A program made the translations under genes and the position numbers. Shown one piece after another: positions 45,745 to 56,110 of a stretch of 64,000 bases of DNA. How positions within the stretch are numbered: the stretch's first letter is position 1; every line of letters begins with the position of its first letter. This stretch comes from Pycnococcus provasolii. Taxonomy: Eukaryota; Chlorophyta; Pseudoscourfieldiophyceae; Pseudoscourfieldiales. The stretch lies in NCBI GenBank assembly GCA_049487715.1, contig CP150546.1, forward strand, positions 248,001-312,000. The letters are read 5' to 3'. The notes beneath the pieces were generated by a model. The model made no database searches and was not told the DNA's origin. It saw nothing but the letters and a program-made list of their open reading frames with translations.

Positions 45745-46661
45745 ATGGCGGACTCCACCTCCGGGATGACTCTTTCAAGAAGCCTCACGTTATATTGGGA
45801 CCTCACCTCGGACACCAGGAAGTCGAACGCATCAACCTTGAACTCGAACAGGTGCTCACGCAGTTCCCCAACGAACAGTCCATCAGCGTCGCCAACCTCG
45901 CGCAGTTCATCAGCCACAACCTCGGGTACGAGGACGTGAACGAGCTCGAGGACGGACTGCAGGGAGACTTCGTCGAATTCCTCAGGGCGCTACCTACGGT
46001 CGTCATCGAGGAGAGGGCGCTCACCGAGCAGCAGCAGAAGCAGAAGGATGAGGAGAGTAGTGGGAAGGGAAAGCAGGCTGCGCCCATGTACCGCAACGAG
46101 GAGAGGTACATGCGCACGTTCGTCAAAAAGGCGCCCGAGCCTGACGAAGACGACCTGCGGCCTATGCGGCTAATATGCCGAATCAGAACCACGGAGGACC
46201 TATGGCGCGTGTGCCTCAAGTCGCAGGAGGCGCGCGCGGAAATTCCTGAGTTGGAGTTTGAGGTGGGTGCGGATGGCGCGCGTAAGGTGGACGCCATCTA
46301 CAACCACATTAGCAGCGCAGTCTTCAACCTTGGAACGCACGTGCGCGATGGGTTCTGCGACGGCATGGAGAATGCCGACGAGTACAAAATCAAGCTGATG
46401 GAGACGTGCGTGGCCCTGAACGTGCTGCTGGACGTGGAACATCCGTGGACGTGGATTATTACAGACCCTTCCGGGAAGTCGACGTTCCGGCCCATGGAGG
46501 GCGTGGAGGTGGTGTACTTGGACGAGCCTGGTGCGAGCGAGAGCAAGCTCGGGTACGAGAATCTCGGCTTGTACACGACGCCAGAGTTCATCGGACTGCT
46601 CGGCGAGGAGGGAGGGGAGTTCTCCGACATGCTGAAAGAAGCCAAGGCGGCGAAGTCATAG
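45745..46661 (+). CDS. ZPR1-like protein lacking the zinc finger
   Basis: The open frame ending at 46661 encodes a ZPR1 beta-domain: RLICRIRTTEDLWRVCLKSQ, then AEIPELEFEVGADGA, a helical stretch, and HPWTWIITDPSGKS, which matches the ZPR1 signature (EPFTLILDDPAGNS). ZPR1 proteins are eEF1A folding chaperones and usually have two C4 zinc finger plus beta-domain modules. Here only one beta-domain is seen and no zinc finger; instead an N-terminal helical part (EVERINLELEQVLTQFPNEQ, ISHNLGYEDVNELEDGLQGD) is present. The start is unresolved: the main frame has no ATG upstream, while a good ATG (ATAATGGCGG, 45745) reads in another frame for at least 60 bases. A base error, frameshift or missing exon is possible. 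Confidence 0.65.
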
Positions 46662-47117
46662 CAGAATGCAATTCGCGCACGCGCACGGCCAACGTCAGCA
46701 AGTGCTGCTCGCAGCTCTTGCTCGCGTCTTGTAAGCTCCTCTTCCTGCTCGAGTGAAGATGCGTCGTCTACGGACGACAGCCTTGCAAGCTGTCGATCAC
46801 CGAATCATCCCATCCCCGAATAAAATCCCATCCCCGGGGAAACCCCGACTCCAAAGCCTTCGACCCTTCGTCGCATTGCCATTCGGTCTGTTCATCTTTC
46901 GCTTGCTCCGAGATTCCGAGAGAGAGGCTTCGAGAATTCTCACCGCTTACAAGTGTGTTTTTTGGTCGTCTATGGCTGTCCGAGTAACATAGTCCTATAG
47001 TACTCTATAGTAGTGCACTTTATCGTCGTCGGCGCCTGTATTATCCTTATAACCTTATTATATATATCATCTTGTTGTCAACAGTCTTATCTTGTCATTC
47101 AACATTCAGTAGCAGCG
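46662..47117. other. Intergenic region
   Basis: About 450 bases between plus-strand genes; AT-rich toward the right (TATATATAT near 47060). Open frame sequence exists but starts at non-ATG codons. Nothing recognised. Confidence 0.5.
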
Positions 47118-48323
47118 ATGACGCTGCTATTCTTCTGCATGTGGGTAATGGTGGCATCACTGCAGCTGATTCACCTCGTCGTCGTCGTGCCACAAGTCGC
47201 ACTCGCCTCTTCGTCGTTGGAAGGTGCCACTGCGGGCCTCGATCTGGTTCATCATATGACTAGGAAATACGGAGGAGGTGGAGGTGGAGGAGGAGCACTG
47301 GCGCCGGAAGATGAACACGAGGAGGAATTGACAGTCACAGGGGAAAACGACGACGGTGATTTGATGATGATGGGGTCACTATTCGCGCAATCTTCTGAGG
47401 AAAGGATGATACTGCACCGATACGGTGAGGCACCAGTGCCAACGACGATACCATCCACCACGATGCACACAAGCGTGAGTTGGTTCCGCGCTCTGGAAAT
47501 CGCGGGAGTTTGTGCGCTCATCGTCGCCGTCGTTGCAGCAACATCGAGCTGCGCCGTGGTCGTTCTGCGCCTCTTCACCAACGCCGTGCGCGGTGTGCTG
47601 AGGGATCAAAGGCGAAGGAGGAGGCGCAGGCAACGTGCCGCTCTCCAGGCAGCGATCTTCGCATTGAGCAATTCGACTCCTACGGAATCCACGACGACGA
47701 CAACAAACAACAATGTGCCACCGTCGTCGTCGTCGCCGACGTGGCGATTTTGGGACGACTCTATTGTTAACGACACAGGTGTCACGTCGAGCGACGACGA
47801 CGACGACGACGAGCCTGACTTTCTGGACGACGGTCGTCGAATTCCGAATCCTTGGCGCACGGCGACGTCACAGCACCACTCTCGTTCGCATTCGCATCAT
47901 CCGCAGCGTACACCGCATCCGCCGCCGATGAGTGCACGTCGAGTGTCAACAAATCGGCAATGGATTCGCCGTGCCGTTTCGGTGGTGACTTATGCACCGC
48001 CCACCCGTCCTCCTTCGACAACGAAGAAGGGTGATGACGACGACGAGGAGGAGGAATCTTCACGTGTGGTGGAGGAGATTGTCTGTCCGATTTGCCTCGA
48101 CGACATGTTGCCAGGCCAGCGTGTTTGCATCTTGCCATGCAAGCATGAAATGCACACGCATTGTGCGTGGCCTTGGCTAATCCGCCAGCCGACTTGCCCG
48201 GTGTGTCGTCGTGGCCTGAGTCCGATGGACCAGCAGGAGGAGGCACGATCACCACCATCATCGTACCACCACCATAACGCATCGTCGCGGCCAGTGCCAA
48301 GGCGGTACACGAGCATCGAGTAA
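47118..48323 (+). CDS. RING-H2 membrane protein (E3 ligase candidate)
   Basis: A 401-residue protein with an N-terminal signal or anchor (MTLLFFCMWVMVASL), a Gly/Asp-rich loop, a second membrane helix (about 123-150, AGVCALIVAVVAATSSCAVV) and a cytoplasmic tail. The tail has a basic stretch, Asp and Ser/Thr runs, and a RING-H2 finger at about 322-365: CPIC, LPCKH, MHTHC, CPVC give the C3H2C3 ligands. The layout resembles ATL/TMEM-type membrane-bound ubiquitin ligases. The ATG at 47118 is used since the frame upstream begins with GTG. Substrates unknown. Confidence 0.8.
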   Translation: MTLLFFCMWVMVASLQLIHLVVVVPQVALASSSLEGATAGLDLVHHMTRKYGGGGGGGGALAPEDEHEEELTVTGENDDGDLMMMGSLFAQSSEERMILHRYGEAPVPTTIPSTTMHTSVSWFRALEIAGVCALIVAVVAATSSCAVVVLRLFTNAVRGVLRDQRRRRRRRQRAALQAAIFALSNSTPTESTTTTTNNNVPPSSSSPTWRFWDDSIVNDTGVTSSDDDDDDEPDFLDDGRRIPNPWRTATSQHHSRSHSHHPQRTPHPPPMSARRVSTNRQWIRRAVSVVTYAPPTRPPSTTKKGDDDDEEEESSRVVEEIVCPICLDDMLPGQRVCILPCKHEMHTHCAWPWLIRQPTCPVCRRGLSPMDQQEEARSPPSSYHHHNASSRPVPRRYTSIE

Positions 48324-48780
48324 AACGTTCACAAAAATACGAGGATGTAGTAAAAGTTACCACCAAAAACAGTTACCACACGACTTTGTACCAGTGCCAC
48401 TAGGACTTTGCTACTACTCGCGATGGCGCCTACGCGTGAGCGCGTGCGTAGTGCCGCTCAGCCGCTCGTCGTAGTGTGCGCAGAGCAGCGAACGACTAGA
48501 TAGATACGCGTCACGTCACGTAATAAGGAATCACCAATACTCCACGCAACAAGAATGAATAATCCATCCATTAAAATCCTCCATAAGACCATAACCCTAA
48601 CCCTAATGCGACGACAAAAAGTGAAAGAAAAAAAAAGGTATCATTTCGATTTCGAGTCCCCCCCCTGCCGTTGTTGAGTCCCCCCAAGCAGCCAACCAAC
48701 GCGCTCAATCAAGGATAAGGAGGTGGAACCAAACTCTTCGTGTTTCGTGTTTTCATTCCATCGCCGTGACATCATCGTCA
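48324..48780. promoter_or_regulatory. Upstream region of the H+-ATPase gene with telomere-like tract
   Basis: No gene seen in about 450 bases. A telomere-like TAACCCTAACCCTAA lies at 48592-48606, 175 bases upstream of the ATG. Confidence 0.5.
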
Positions 48781-51700
48781 ATGGCCTCTCCCGCCGCCGC
48801 CGGTTCCGGTGGTCTCTCCGCGCCATTGCTGCTCCCCGTCACCGACCCAGACGCATTCTACGGAAAGGTATGTCGTAGACCTTGCTTTCCTGTTGTATGT
48901 CGCGCTTTTTGATTTTTTGTTTTTGGTGTGTGTGATCATCCACGCACGCACGCAGCAGTCTCCTTGTCTCCTTTGTTTGTCTGCGACGGACTTTACTTTC
49001 TTACCTTCTTCTTCTTTCCTCTTGTTATGAATGAAAGGCACACGCTCACCACCACTTTCTTTCCCTCACCGCTCGCTACTACTGCGCTACGAATGAATTA
49101 CCACAACAACAGGGACCAGACGCCGTGCCCAAGGCAACCCTCTTCGACACTAGCGTGGAAACAGGACTCACCACCGAAGAGGCGGAACGACGCATCGGAC
49201 TGGTAAGTTGATTGCGACGAACGAACGAGTCTGCCTCGTTCCTTTGTTATCTTGGGCTCGGCCTACCACACTCAGAATGATGCACAACAACAAATTGACT
49301 TACACAATGCATGCACAACCAACCCAACCCAACCAATCCAATTTCATCATTTCCTTTTAATGAATAATAATAACAACAGTTTGGACCGAACGAGCTCGTG
49401 GAAAAGACCGTCTCGCCATGGGTGAAACTCGTCAAGGAGTTCACTGGACCTATGCCAATCATGATTTGGCTCGCAATCCTTGTCGAGGCGATAATCAAGG
49501 ATGTGCCCGATCTCCTCATTCTTCTTTTCCTGCAGCTTCTCAACGGATTCGTCGGCTGGTACGAGGACTACAAGGCGGGCAATGCCGTGGCGGCTCTCAA
49601 GGCTGCTCTCAAGCCAGAGGCTCAGGTGAAGCGCGACGGGATCTTCAAGACCATCAATGCCAGCCTGCTCGTGCCGGGTGACATCATCACGCTGTCAGCC
49701 GGCGCGGCAGTTCCGGCAGATTGCGAGGTTCTACCCGGCGCACTCATCGAGGTGGATCAGGCAGCTCTGACGGGCGAGTCGCTTCCCGTGACGATGCGTG
49801 CGGGAGATGTCGCAAAAATGGGATCGAATGTCACACGAGGTGAGGTGGAAGCGATGGTGTGCGCCACGGGTGGTGAAACGTTCTTCGGGAAAACGGCGGC
49901 GCTCATCCAATCCGTTGACGAGATGGGCCACTTCCAGAAAATCATTCTGCGAATCACGTTCGGTCTCATGGGACTCAGCATCGTCGCGGTCTCCATCACG
50001 CTGGGATACCTCCTGCTGCATGGCGAGGACATCCTCGAGGCGATTGCGTTCTGCGTCGTGCTTCTCATCGCGTCCATTCCCATCGCGATGCAGGTGGTGT
50101 GCACCACCACCATGGCACTCGGATGCCGCATGCTGGCTGACGAGAAGGCGATCGTCACGCGCCTGACATCCATCGAGCAGCTCGCGGGCATGAACATGCT
50201 GTGCAGCGACAAGACGGGAACGCTGACGATGAATAAGATGGTTCTGCAGGACGACCTGCCGACATTCTCCCCCGGTCTCACACGTAATCACGTGCTGCAG
50301 GCCGCGGCGCTCGCCGCGAAATGGAAGGAGCCGGCCAAAGATGCTTTGGACACGCTGACACTGAACGCGATAGACCTCAAGCCTCTCGACGCATTCACGC
50401 AGCTCGACTACATGCCCTTCGATCCAGCGATTAAGCGCACATGCTCGACGATTCGCGCGCCGGACGGAAGCGTCTTCAAGGTAACCAAGGGAGCGCCTCA
50501 GATTGTCCTAGATCTCTGCAAAAACAAGGCGGAGATTGAGGATGCATTCAACGCGAAGGTTGTGGACCTCGCCACGCGCGGGATTCGAGCGCTAGCAGTT
50601 GCCAAGGCTTCCAAGGTGGGCAGCGAGGACGCGAGCAGCACCGCGGGTGACACGTGGGAGATGATGGGCATTCTCACGTTCCTCGACCCACCTCGCCCGG
50701 ACACCAAGTCGACGATCGAGCGCGCTGGCCACTACGGTATTGAGGTGAAGATGATAACAGGAGATCAGCAGGCGATTGCCATCGAGACGTGCCGCGTCCT
50801 TGGTATGGGCATGAATATCGTCACGCCCGAGGACTTGCCAACCGGTGACCAGGCAATCGGATCGAGGGTTCTCGGCCAAGACTACGGTGAGATAGTTGAG
50901 AGCGCAGATGGGTTCGCACAGGTGTTCCCCGATCACAAGTTCATCATCGTCGAGATCCTTCGCCAGAAGGGATGGATGTGCGGGATGACGGGCGACGGGG
51001 TGAACGACGCACCTGCGCTGAAGCGTGCCGACATTGGCGTGGCTGTGCAGGGCGCGACCGACGCCGCCTGCGCGGCGGCGGACATCGTCCTCACGGCACC
51101 CGGGCTGAGCACGATTGTCACCGCCATCCTGTACTCGCGCGAGATTTTCCAGCGCATGAAGAACTATGTCATTTACCGCATCGCGTGCACCTTCCAGCTG
51201 CTGTTCTTCTTCTTCTTCGCCGTCACGTGCATGCACCCTTCGCTGTACTGGGATGGATTCGACGCAAAGTATTTCAAGATGCCCGTGACTGCCCTGGTGA
51301 TCATCACAATCCTCAACGACGGGTGCATCATCTCGATTGCGTACGATCACGTCAAGGCGAGTCGCAAACCGGAGGTTTGGGATCTTGGTCAGGTGTTCAT
51401 AGTGGCAATCGTGGCCGGATCAATCGCTCTCGCGTCCAGCCTAATCCTTCTCGACCTGGGCCTCGATTCGCACAATCCGCACGGTTGGTTCGCCAAGCTG
51501 GGACTTGAGCCACTCGACTACCTGCAGGTGCAGGCTATGATGTACCTCAAGGTGTCTCTGTCGGACTTCCTCACGGTGTTTGCTGCGCGCACGCACGGCC
51601 CATTCTTCTCTCGTAGGCCGGGCTTGAAGCTGACGATTGCCGCGATCGTCGCCATGGTTACGAGCACGCTGCTCGCTCGTTACTGGCCTCTTCCGGATAT

Positions 51701-52043
51701 GGAAGGCATATCGTGGAAGCTGTGTGCCCTCACGTGGCTGTACGTGATCATTTGGTTCATCATCCAGGACGTTGCAAAGATGATTGCATACTGGTGCCTG
51801 TTCTTGACGTCGACGGGCTTCGCGAGCCAGGAGCGTGAAGTGGCGGACCGCAAGCGTCAGCTGCAACGCAGCAACCGCCAATCGCTCACTAGGGAATCGA
51901 TTCGCCGAGGAAAGAAGGTGGGCGAATTGGTGCGTCCGAGCACCCGTATGCCGAGTGCGCCGAGCGACGTAGCAGGCGCCATGACGCGCATCGCCGAGCT
52001 CGAGACGGTGATAGCGGACCTCAAGAATTCACTCAGGAAGTAG
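48781..52043 (+). CDS. Plasma-membrane H+-ATPase (P3A type), three exons
   Basis: A 946-residue P-type proton pump from three exons: 48781-48867, 49113-49202 and 49380-52043. Both introns are GT-AG (GTATGT...AACAACAG, 245 bp; GTAAGT...AACAACAG, 177 bp) and in phase 0. Visible motifs are FGPNELVEK at the start of exon 3, LTGESLPV, IASIPIAM in helix 4, CSDKTGTLTMNK (phosphorylated Asp near 336), MITGDQ, and GDGVNDAPALKRADIG. The C-terminal tail (about 80 residues, Arg/Ser-rich, ending in a coiled coil) lacks the plant 14-3-3-binding YTV end. It should energise the plasma membrane by ATP-driven proton export. Its introns are the only clear ones in the window. Confidence 0.93.
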
Positions 52044-52282
52044 TAGGGTGGGAGATACTCAGATACGCATTCGTCGAATTGGGTGGATGGAAAACTGTGT
52101 TGCATTTGAATTTGTCAATTTGTTGTGTGTGAAGTTTGTCAATTTGTTGTGTGTGAAGTTTGAGGGTGTTACAAAAAAAGATCCGATTTTTGTTCATCTT
52201 TCTAATCATTATTTCCTCTACACCGCCGTCACATTTCTCCGATATATATATGTTCAGGTCACCTTACTTCATGCTCACTTAC

Positions 52283-53437
52283 TTACTTCTTCCTTGCTGC
52301 GACGGAGTACGCGTACGTACCAGCAACTGCCACTGCGATTCCGAGCCAGTTCATCGGACTGACAGGATTCTGGAAGAAGAGCACGGAGCTGACGATGACC
52401 GCCACTCTCTTCATCGTGTTTGCCACTGAGAACGACACGGCATTCATGGTGTCCATCGTGTCGTAGCTGAGCTGGTTGTAGAGGTGGTAGAAGATGCCCG
52501 TTACGGTGAGCAGGATGGCGAGTCCGATCGGGCCGCTGAGCTGCGCGAGGCCGAGGATGTCGAATGACTTTGTCGCGGACGCGGCGATGACGCGATCGAA
52601 CGTTTCTTGCCAGAGGTGTCCCTCGACGACGATCGCGACGGGAATGAGATAGGCGAGGCTGACGAAGGACATGAAAGCGTACAGGTTCACGCCCTTCACC
52701 ATCTGGAAGTCCTCGAGCGCCTTTTTCGACGCCACAGACCGCATCGCCATGGCGACGTTGGAGAGCAGCGCGAGATTCGTTCCTGCGAGGCTGAACGAAA
52801 GTTCCTTCATCGCGCTCACCGACGCGCCGGCGACGATGGGAATGAGGCTCAGCCACACGGCGAGCGGGAAGGCCTTGCCGAGAAACACGACGGAGAGCAG
52901 CACGGAGAAGACGGGCTCGGTGGACTTGATGACGTGACCGAAGGATACCGCCATTTTCGAGAAGCTGAGGCACGCCGCGACGTGGCCGACGCAGTGGAAG
53001 AGGGAGACGGGCAGCAGTGCGATAAGGAACTCCTTCGAGAATGCCTTTTTGGGTGGCGGCTTGATGGCACCCGTTGCCCAAGCACCTAGCATCCACAGGC
53101 ATCCAATGCCGAGCTCAAGCAGCGAGATGAAGTAGGGCAAGCCGAGAAGGTTCAGCGCTTGCTTGTTGACGATGTTGAATGCGCAGTTCGCCGCATACCA
53201 GCCAATCACGAAGAGAGCCATGGTGGCGAGTGCTGACTTTGCTCCCGCCGCACTGCTGCTATCGCTATTATTATCAGGCGCAGGCTCAGCGTTTGCGGCA
53301 GCCGCGTGCAACTTCCACGCATCTTTCGAGACTGCGGTCGCCAGCAGGGCGTTGCAGTTGTCCTCCCAACGACGATCGCACGTGTGGCGACTGACAAGGC
53401 GAGGGGGGGAAGGTGCCACGGCCATGGCCACGACCAT
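52283..53437 (-). CDS. Plastidic phosphate translocator-family (TPT/DMT) transporter
   Basis: A 384-residue protein with about ten membrane helices of the triose-phosphate/nucleotide-sugar translocator family. The conserved core includes WYAANCAFNIVNKQALN, FGHVIKSTEPVFSVLLS, ALLSNVAMAMRSVASKKAL, FYHLYNQLSYDTM and SVANTMKRVAVIVSS. The Lys-Arg pair in the last motif and the His-x2-Lys of the earlier one match the phosphate-sugar binding residues of plastid translocators. The N-terminus (MVVAMAVAPSPPRLVSRHTC onward) suits a plastid transit peptide. Probable role: exchange of triose-phosphate, glucose-6-phosphate or PEP for phosphate; subfamily not resolved. The ATG at 53437 replaces a non-ATG start at 53491. 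Confidence 0.88.
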   Translation of the reverse strand: MVVAMAVAPSPPRLVSRHTCDRRWEDNCNALLATAVSKDAWKLHAAAANAEPAPDNNSDSSSAAGAKSALATMALFVIGWYAANCAFNIVNKQALNLLGLPYFISLLELGIGCLWMLGAWATGAIKPPPKKAFSKEFLIALLPVSLFHCVGHVAACLSFSKMAVSFGHVIKSTEPVFSVLLSVVFLGKAFPLAVWLSLIPIVAGASVSAMKELSFSLAGTNLALLSNVAMAMRSVASKKALEDFQMVKGVNLYAFMSFVSLAYLIPVAIVVEGHLWQETFDRVIAASATKSFDILGLAQLSGPIGLAILLTVTGIFYHLYNQLSYDTMDTMNAVSFSVANTMKRVAVIVSSVLFFQNPVSPMNWLGIAVAVAGTYAYSVAARKK

Positions 53438-53753
53438 GCCCAGGAAACTGAGAAAGCACCCCCACACGCCTAGACTTATTACTAGGAGCACACCCTAAAG
53501 GGACCACACGCGCACATCGATGACGCGGATGAGCAAGAGACATAGTACGGGCGGACATGTTTGCTGCACAAGTTGTTGTGTTTTTGGGATTGCGAATAAT
53601 GGGGAGAAGAAAGAGGGCGGGAGAATCCCACTCAAAACTCCAATAGGTTCATTTGAACCAAACCAGTTTGAATTCGGTGTTTGGTAGTCCCCCTCCTCGG
53701 GAACCTCTTGCGTCATTCTCGTCCCTTATTTCAGTCATTTGGTAAGTTTAGGT
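53438..53753. other. Divergent intergenic region
   Basis: 316 bases between divergent start codons (translocator, nodulin-like MFS). No distinct element recognised. Confidence 0.5.
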
Positions 53754-55334
53754 ATGGTGGACGACTTCGTGGACTCCATTCCAATGGAGAGGGAAGCCGT
53801 CCCGCTCCTCGCTCCATCTCAGCCATCTGCTCGCTCCTCGCCTTCCAACGACCTGGAGGGTGGGGGGGACGGAAGTGATACTCCAGGGCTTCGGGTTGGT
53901 GGCGACGCCAATCCTGCTGTGATGGAGAGGGAGCTGTCTCCAACCACATCTCCTGCTCTTTTCAACGATGCGCTGGTGTCGAGTCCGCGCGATCTTCTCG
54001 TCTTCTTCGTAGGGTGCGTCGCAATGGTGGGCGCCGGAACGCTCTACAGCTTCGGCGCGTACGAAGATCGACTCAAAGATGCGCTCAGACTCACGCAGGC
54101 GCAGGTGGAACAGGTGGGCTTCATCGGCGATCTCGGCGTCTACTTGAACGGACCTTGGCAGGGCGCTGTAGCCGACCAGCTGGGTCCCAAAAAATCGTGC
54201 GCGATGTGGGCGATTGCGCTCTTTGTAGGGTATTTCGGACTCTCGCTCGCGACAACCTCGGGACCCAAGGAGACGGCTGCTCCCGCGGCGGTGGCGCTCT
54301 TCCTTGCCGGAGTCGGCTCAGGAGGACTCTATCTCACAACGTTAGGCACACTCGTGCGCGCAAGCACGCCGGCGTCGCGAGGACGAACGATCGGCCTTCT
54401 CGTCGCGCTTTACGGCCTCTCTGCAGCCATATGCACAGCCGCCATGCAGGCGGTGCCAGGCTTAGCGAACGGCGAAGTCAGCAAGTTCCTCACGTTCCTC
54501 GCATTCTTCACATCCTCCACCGGCGCAGTCGCCGCATGCGTCCTGCCTCTTGCCAAGGTACACGCCACGAGCAGTACTCCAGTCTCGAGTGGCGGCGACG
54601 ACACACCTGCGTCACTCTTCAAATCCGTCGTTGCACCGCTTCTAGCGCTGCTCAAGGATTCTCGATTCCTGATCAATTTCGGCGCATTCTTCGCAGCATG
54701 TGGCGCAGGCTTGATGCTCATCAATAATGTGGGATCGTGGACACGCAGCATGCTCGCTTCGCCCGACGGAGGCGGCGTTTCGCATGCGCTAGTCGTCAAA
54801 GCGCGGCTTGTCGTGCTCATCAGCCTCGCGAACGCGGGTGGACGGGCGGCGGCCGGCATCGTCGGCGACATCGTGAATTTCCAGCGCGGGTACCTTGTGT
54901 GCTTCGCGGGTGCATTTCTGAGCGCCGGCTTTCTCGCTGGAATTGTAGGAGCAGATTCCACCGAACACGCGACACGGGAGACGGGACTCTATCTGACTGC
55001 CCTTCTCGTTGGCTTTGCTTACGGCAACATGTGGAGTATAACGCCCGCCATCGTCTCCGAGCTCTTCGGGACGAGGAGATTCTCAACGCACTGGGGTTGG
55101 CACATCGTCGCCCCCGCGGTGGCAGGATCGACGATGAATGCAATCGCCGGTTCGGTTTATGACGCACACGCGCACAGCAGCGACGGCGGCGGCGGCGGTC
55201 TGTACTGCTACGGAGCGCAGTGTTACCGCACGACGCTCTGGCTTTGCGCGGCTTGCGGATTGGTTTGCGCGCTGTTTGGTTGGTCGCTAGGCCCATACAC
55301 GAAGTGTTCCAGGAGAGCTGCCTTGTCCGAGTAG
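53754..55334 (+). CDS. Nodulin-like major facilitator
   Basis: A 526-residue, twelve-helix transporter of the nodulin-like/MCH (monocarboxylate-like) MFS branch. The first helix block VGCVAMVGAGTLYSFGAYED is diagnostic of the nodulin-like group, followed by GFIGDLGVYLNGPWQGAVAD and GRTIGLLVALYGLSAA. Helices 7-12 start at SRFLINFGAFFAACGAGLML and include VSELFGTRRFSTHWGW. The N-terminal 80 residues are cytoplasmic and contain a dileucine-like EREAVPLL that could sort it to a vacuole or endosome. The substrate is unknown. The preceding non-ATG frame start is disregarded; the ATG at 53754 is used. Confidence 0.82.
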   Translation: MVDDFVDSIPMEREAVPLLAPSQPSARSSPSNDLEGGGDGSDTPGLRVGGDANPAVMERELSPTTSPALFNDALVSSPRDLLVFFVGCVAMVGAGTLYSFGAYEDRLKDALRLTQAQVEQVGFIGDLGVYLNGPWQGAVADQLGPKKSCAMWAIALFVGYFGLSLATTSGPKETAAPAAVALFLAGVGSGGLYLTTLGTLVRASTPASRGRTIGLLVALYGLSAAICTAAMQAVPGLANGEVSKFLTFLAFFTSSTGAVAACVLPLAKVHATSSTPVSSGGDDTPASLFKSVVAPLLALLKDSRFLINFGAFFAACGAGLMLINNVGSWTRSMLASPDGGGVSHALVVKARLVVLISLANAGGRAAAGIVGDIVNFQRGYLVCFAGAFLSAGFLAGIVGADSTEHATRETGLYLTALLVGFAYGNMWSITPAIVSELFGTRRFSTHWGWHIVAPAVAGSTMNAIAGSVYDAHAHSSDGGGGGLYCYGAQCYRTTLWLCAACGLVCALFGWSLGPYTKCSRRAALSE

Positions 55335-55396
55335 ACTTGTCTAGAACTTTGTAAGAATTTTGTAAGTTACAAGAAAAAGAGAAAAGCAAACGCAGA

Positions 55397-55915
55397 TTAC
55401 TTCCTGAGCGTGTCTAGAGCCCTCTCGACTTGCGGCAAGATGGTTTGCGGTCTTTTGTCTCGGAACGTCGCAACGACCCACCCTAGTTTCGTTTCAGCGA
55501 CAAATGCCCCCAATCGCAGTCCTCTCGCGACTAAAATGGTTGTGTTCGCGCCCACTGGCGTGATCGCGTGGCATGGCTGTCCTTGTAGGTGCAAGCACCT
55601 CTTGGGTTCCGCCTCGAGATCGTGGTCCGTGCTCCCCCGCGTCGTATTTGTGTGTGTCAAGGCGTCGTCCGGCGCTCCGTACGCGACAAGTGCGCACATT
55701 GCAGGCGTAATCGCTGAGGGTACTGATGAGGAGGGGGAGGCCGGACGAGTGTGGAAAGAGGAGGAGGAGTTTGCTACAGATGAGTCTCTCAATACCCCGA
55801 GGCCGTGCACCGTCGAAAGCACCTTGTACGAGTCGATGATGCCCGAAGAGAGCAGAGACACCAGTGAAGCGTCCCACGCGTACACGTGTGACGAAATACA
55901 GTGGGAGATGGACAT
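55397..55915 (-). CDS. Profilin-like small protein
   Basis: A 172-residue protein whose ends resemble profilin. The N-terminus (YAWDASLVSLLSSGIIDSYK) recalls the SWQxYVDxxLLxxG start, and the C-terminus (RGLRLGAFVAETKLGWVVAT, then LPQVERALDTLRK) recalls the profilin last strands and helix. The middle (SSSSFHTRPASPSSSVP) is an extra loop, so it is longer than the usual 125-140 residues. If correct it binds actin monomers and poly-Pro. The assignment is by eye and uncertain; a roadblock/longin-like small domain is the alternative. The opposite-strand frame here was judged a shadow. Confidence 0.45.
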   Translation of the reverse strand: MSISHCISSHVYAWDASLVSLLSSGIIDSYKVLSTVHGLGVLRDSSVANSSSSFHTRPASPSSSVPSAITPAMCALVAYGAPDDALTHTNTTRGSTDHDLEAEPKRCLHLQGQPCHAITPVGANTTILVARGLRLGAFVAETKLGWVVATFRDKRPQTILPQVERALDTLRK

Positions 55916-56030
55916 ACCAAAGTGTGGTATCAACTATCAACAGGAGCAAAATGCCAAACGGAAATGGCCTCGAGGAACGGAACAACGGAACGGAACGAAA
56001 AAAGCGGGAACGGGAAAAAGTCCTGAAGAA

Positions 56031-56110
56031 CCCCTAATCCTAATAATCGCCGAACCCCTAACCCCTAACCCCTAAACCCCTAACCCTAGCTAACCCTAAC
56101 CCCTAACCCA
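56031..56110. repeat. Telomere-like CCCTAA tract between divergent genes
   Basis: About ten CCCTAA/CCCCTAA units, partly separated by a short non-repeat, 88-167 bases upstream of the WD-like gene ATG and about 115 bases upstream of the profilin-like ATG. Confidence 0.85.

Noticed and set aside
55410-56075. Plus-strand open frame opposite the profilin-like gene
   Set aside because: It ends by translating telomere-like repeats and shows no domain; the minus-strand frame fits a known fold better.
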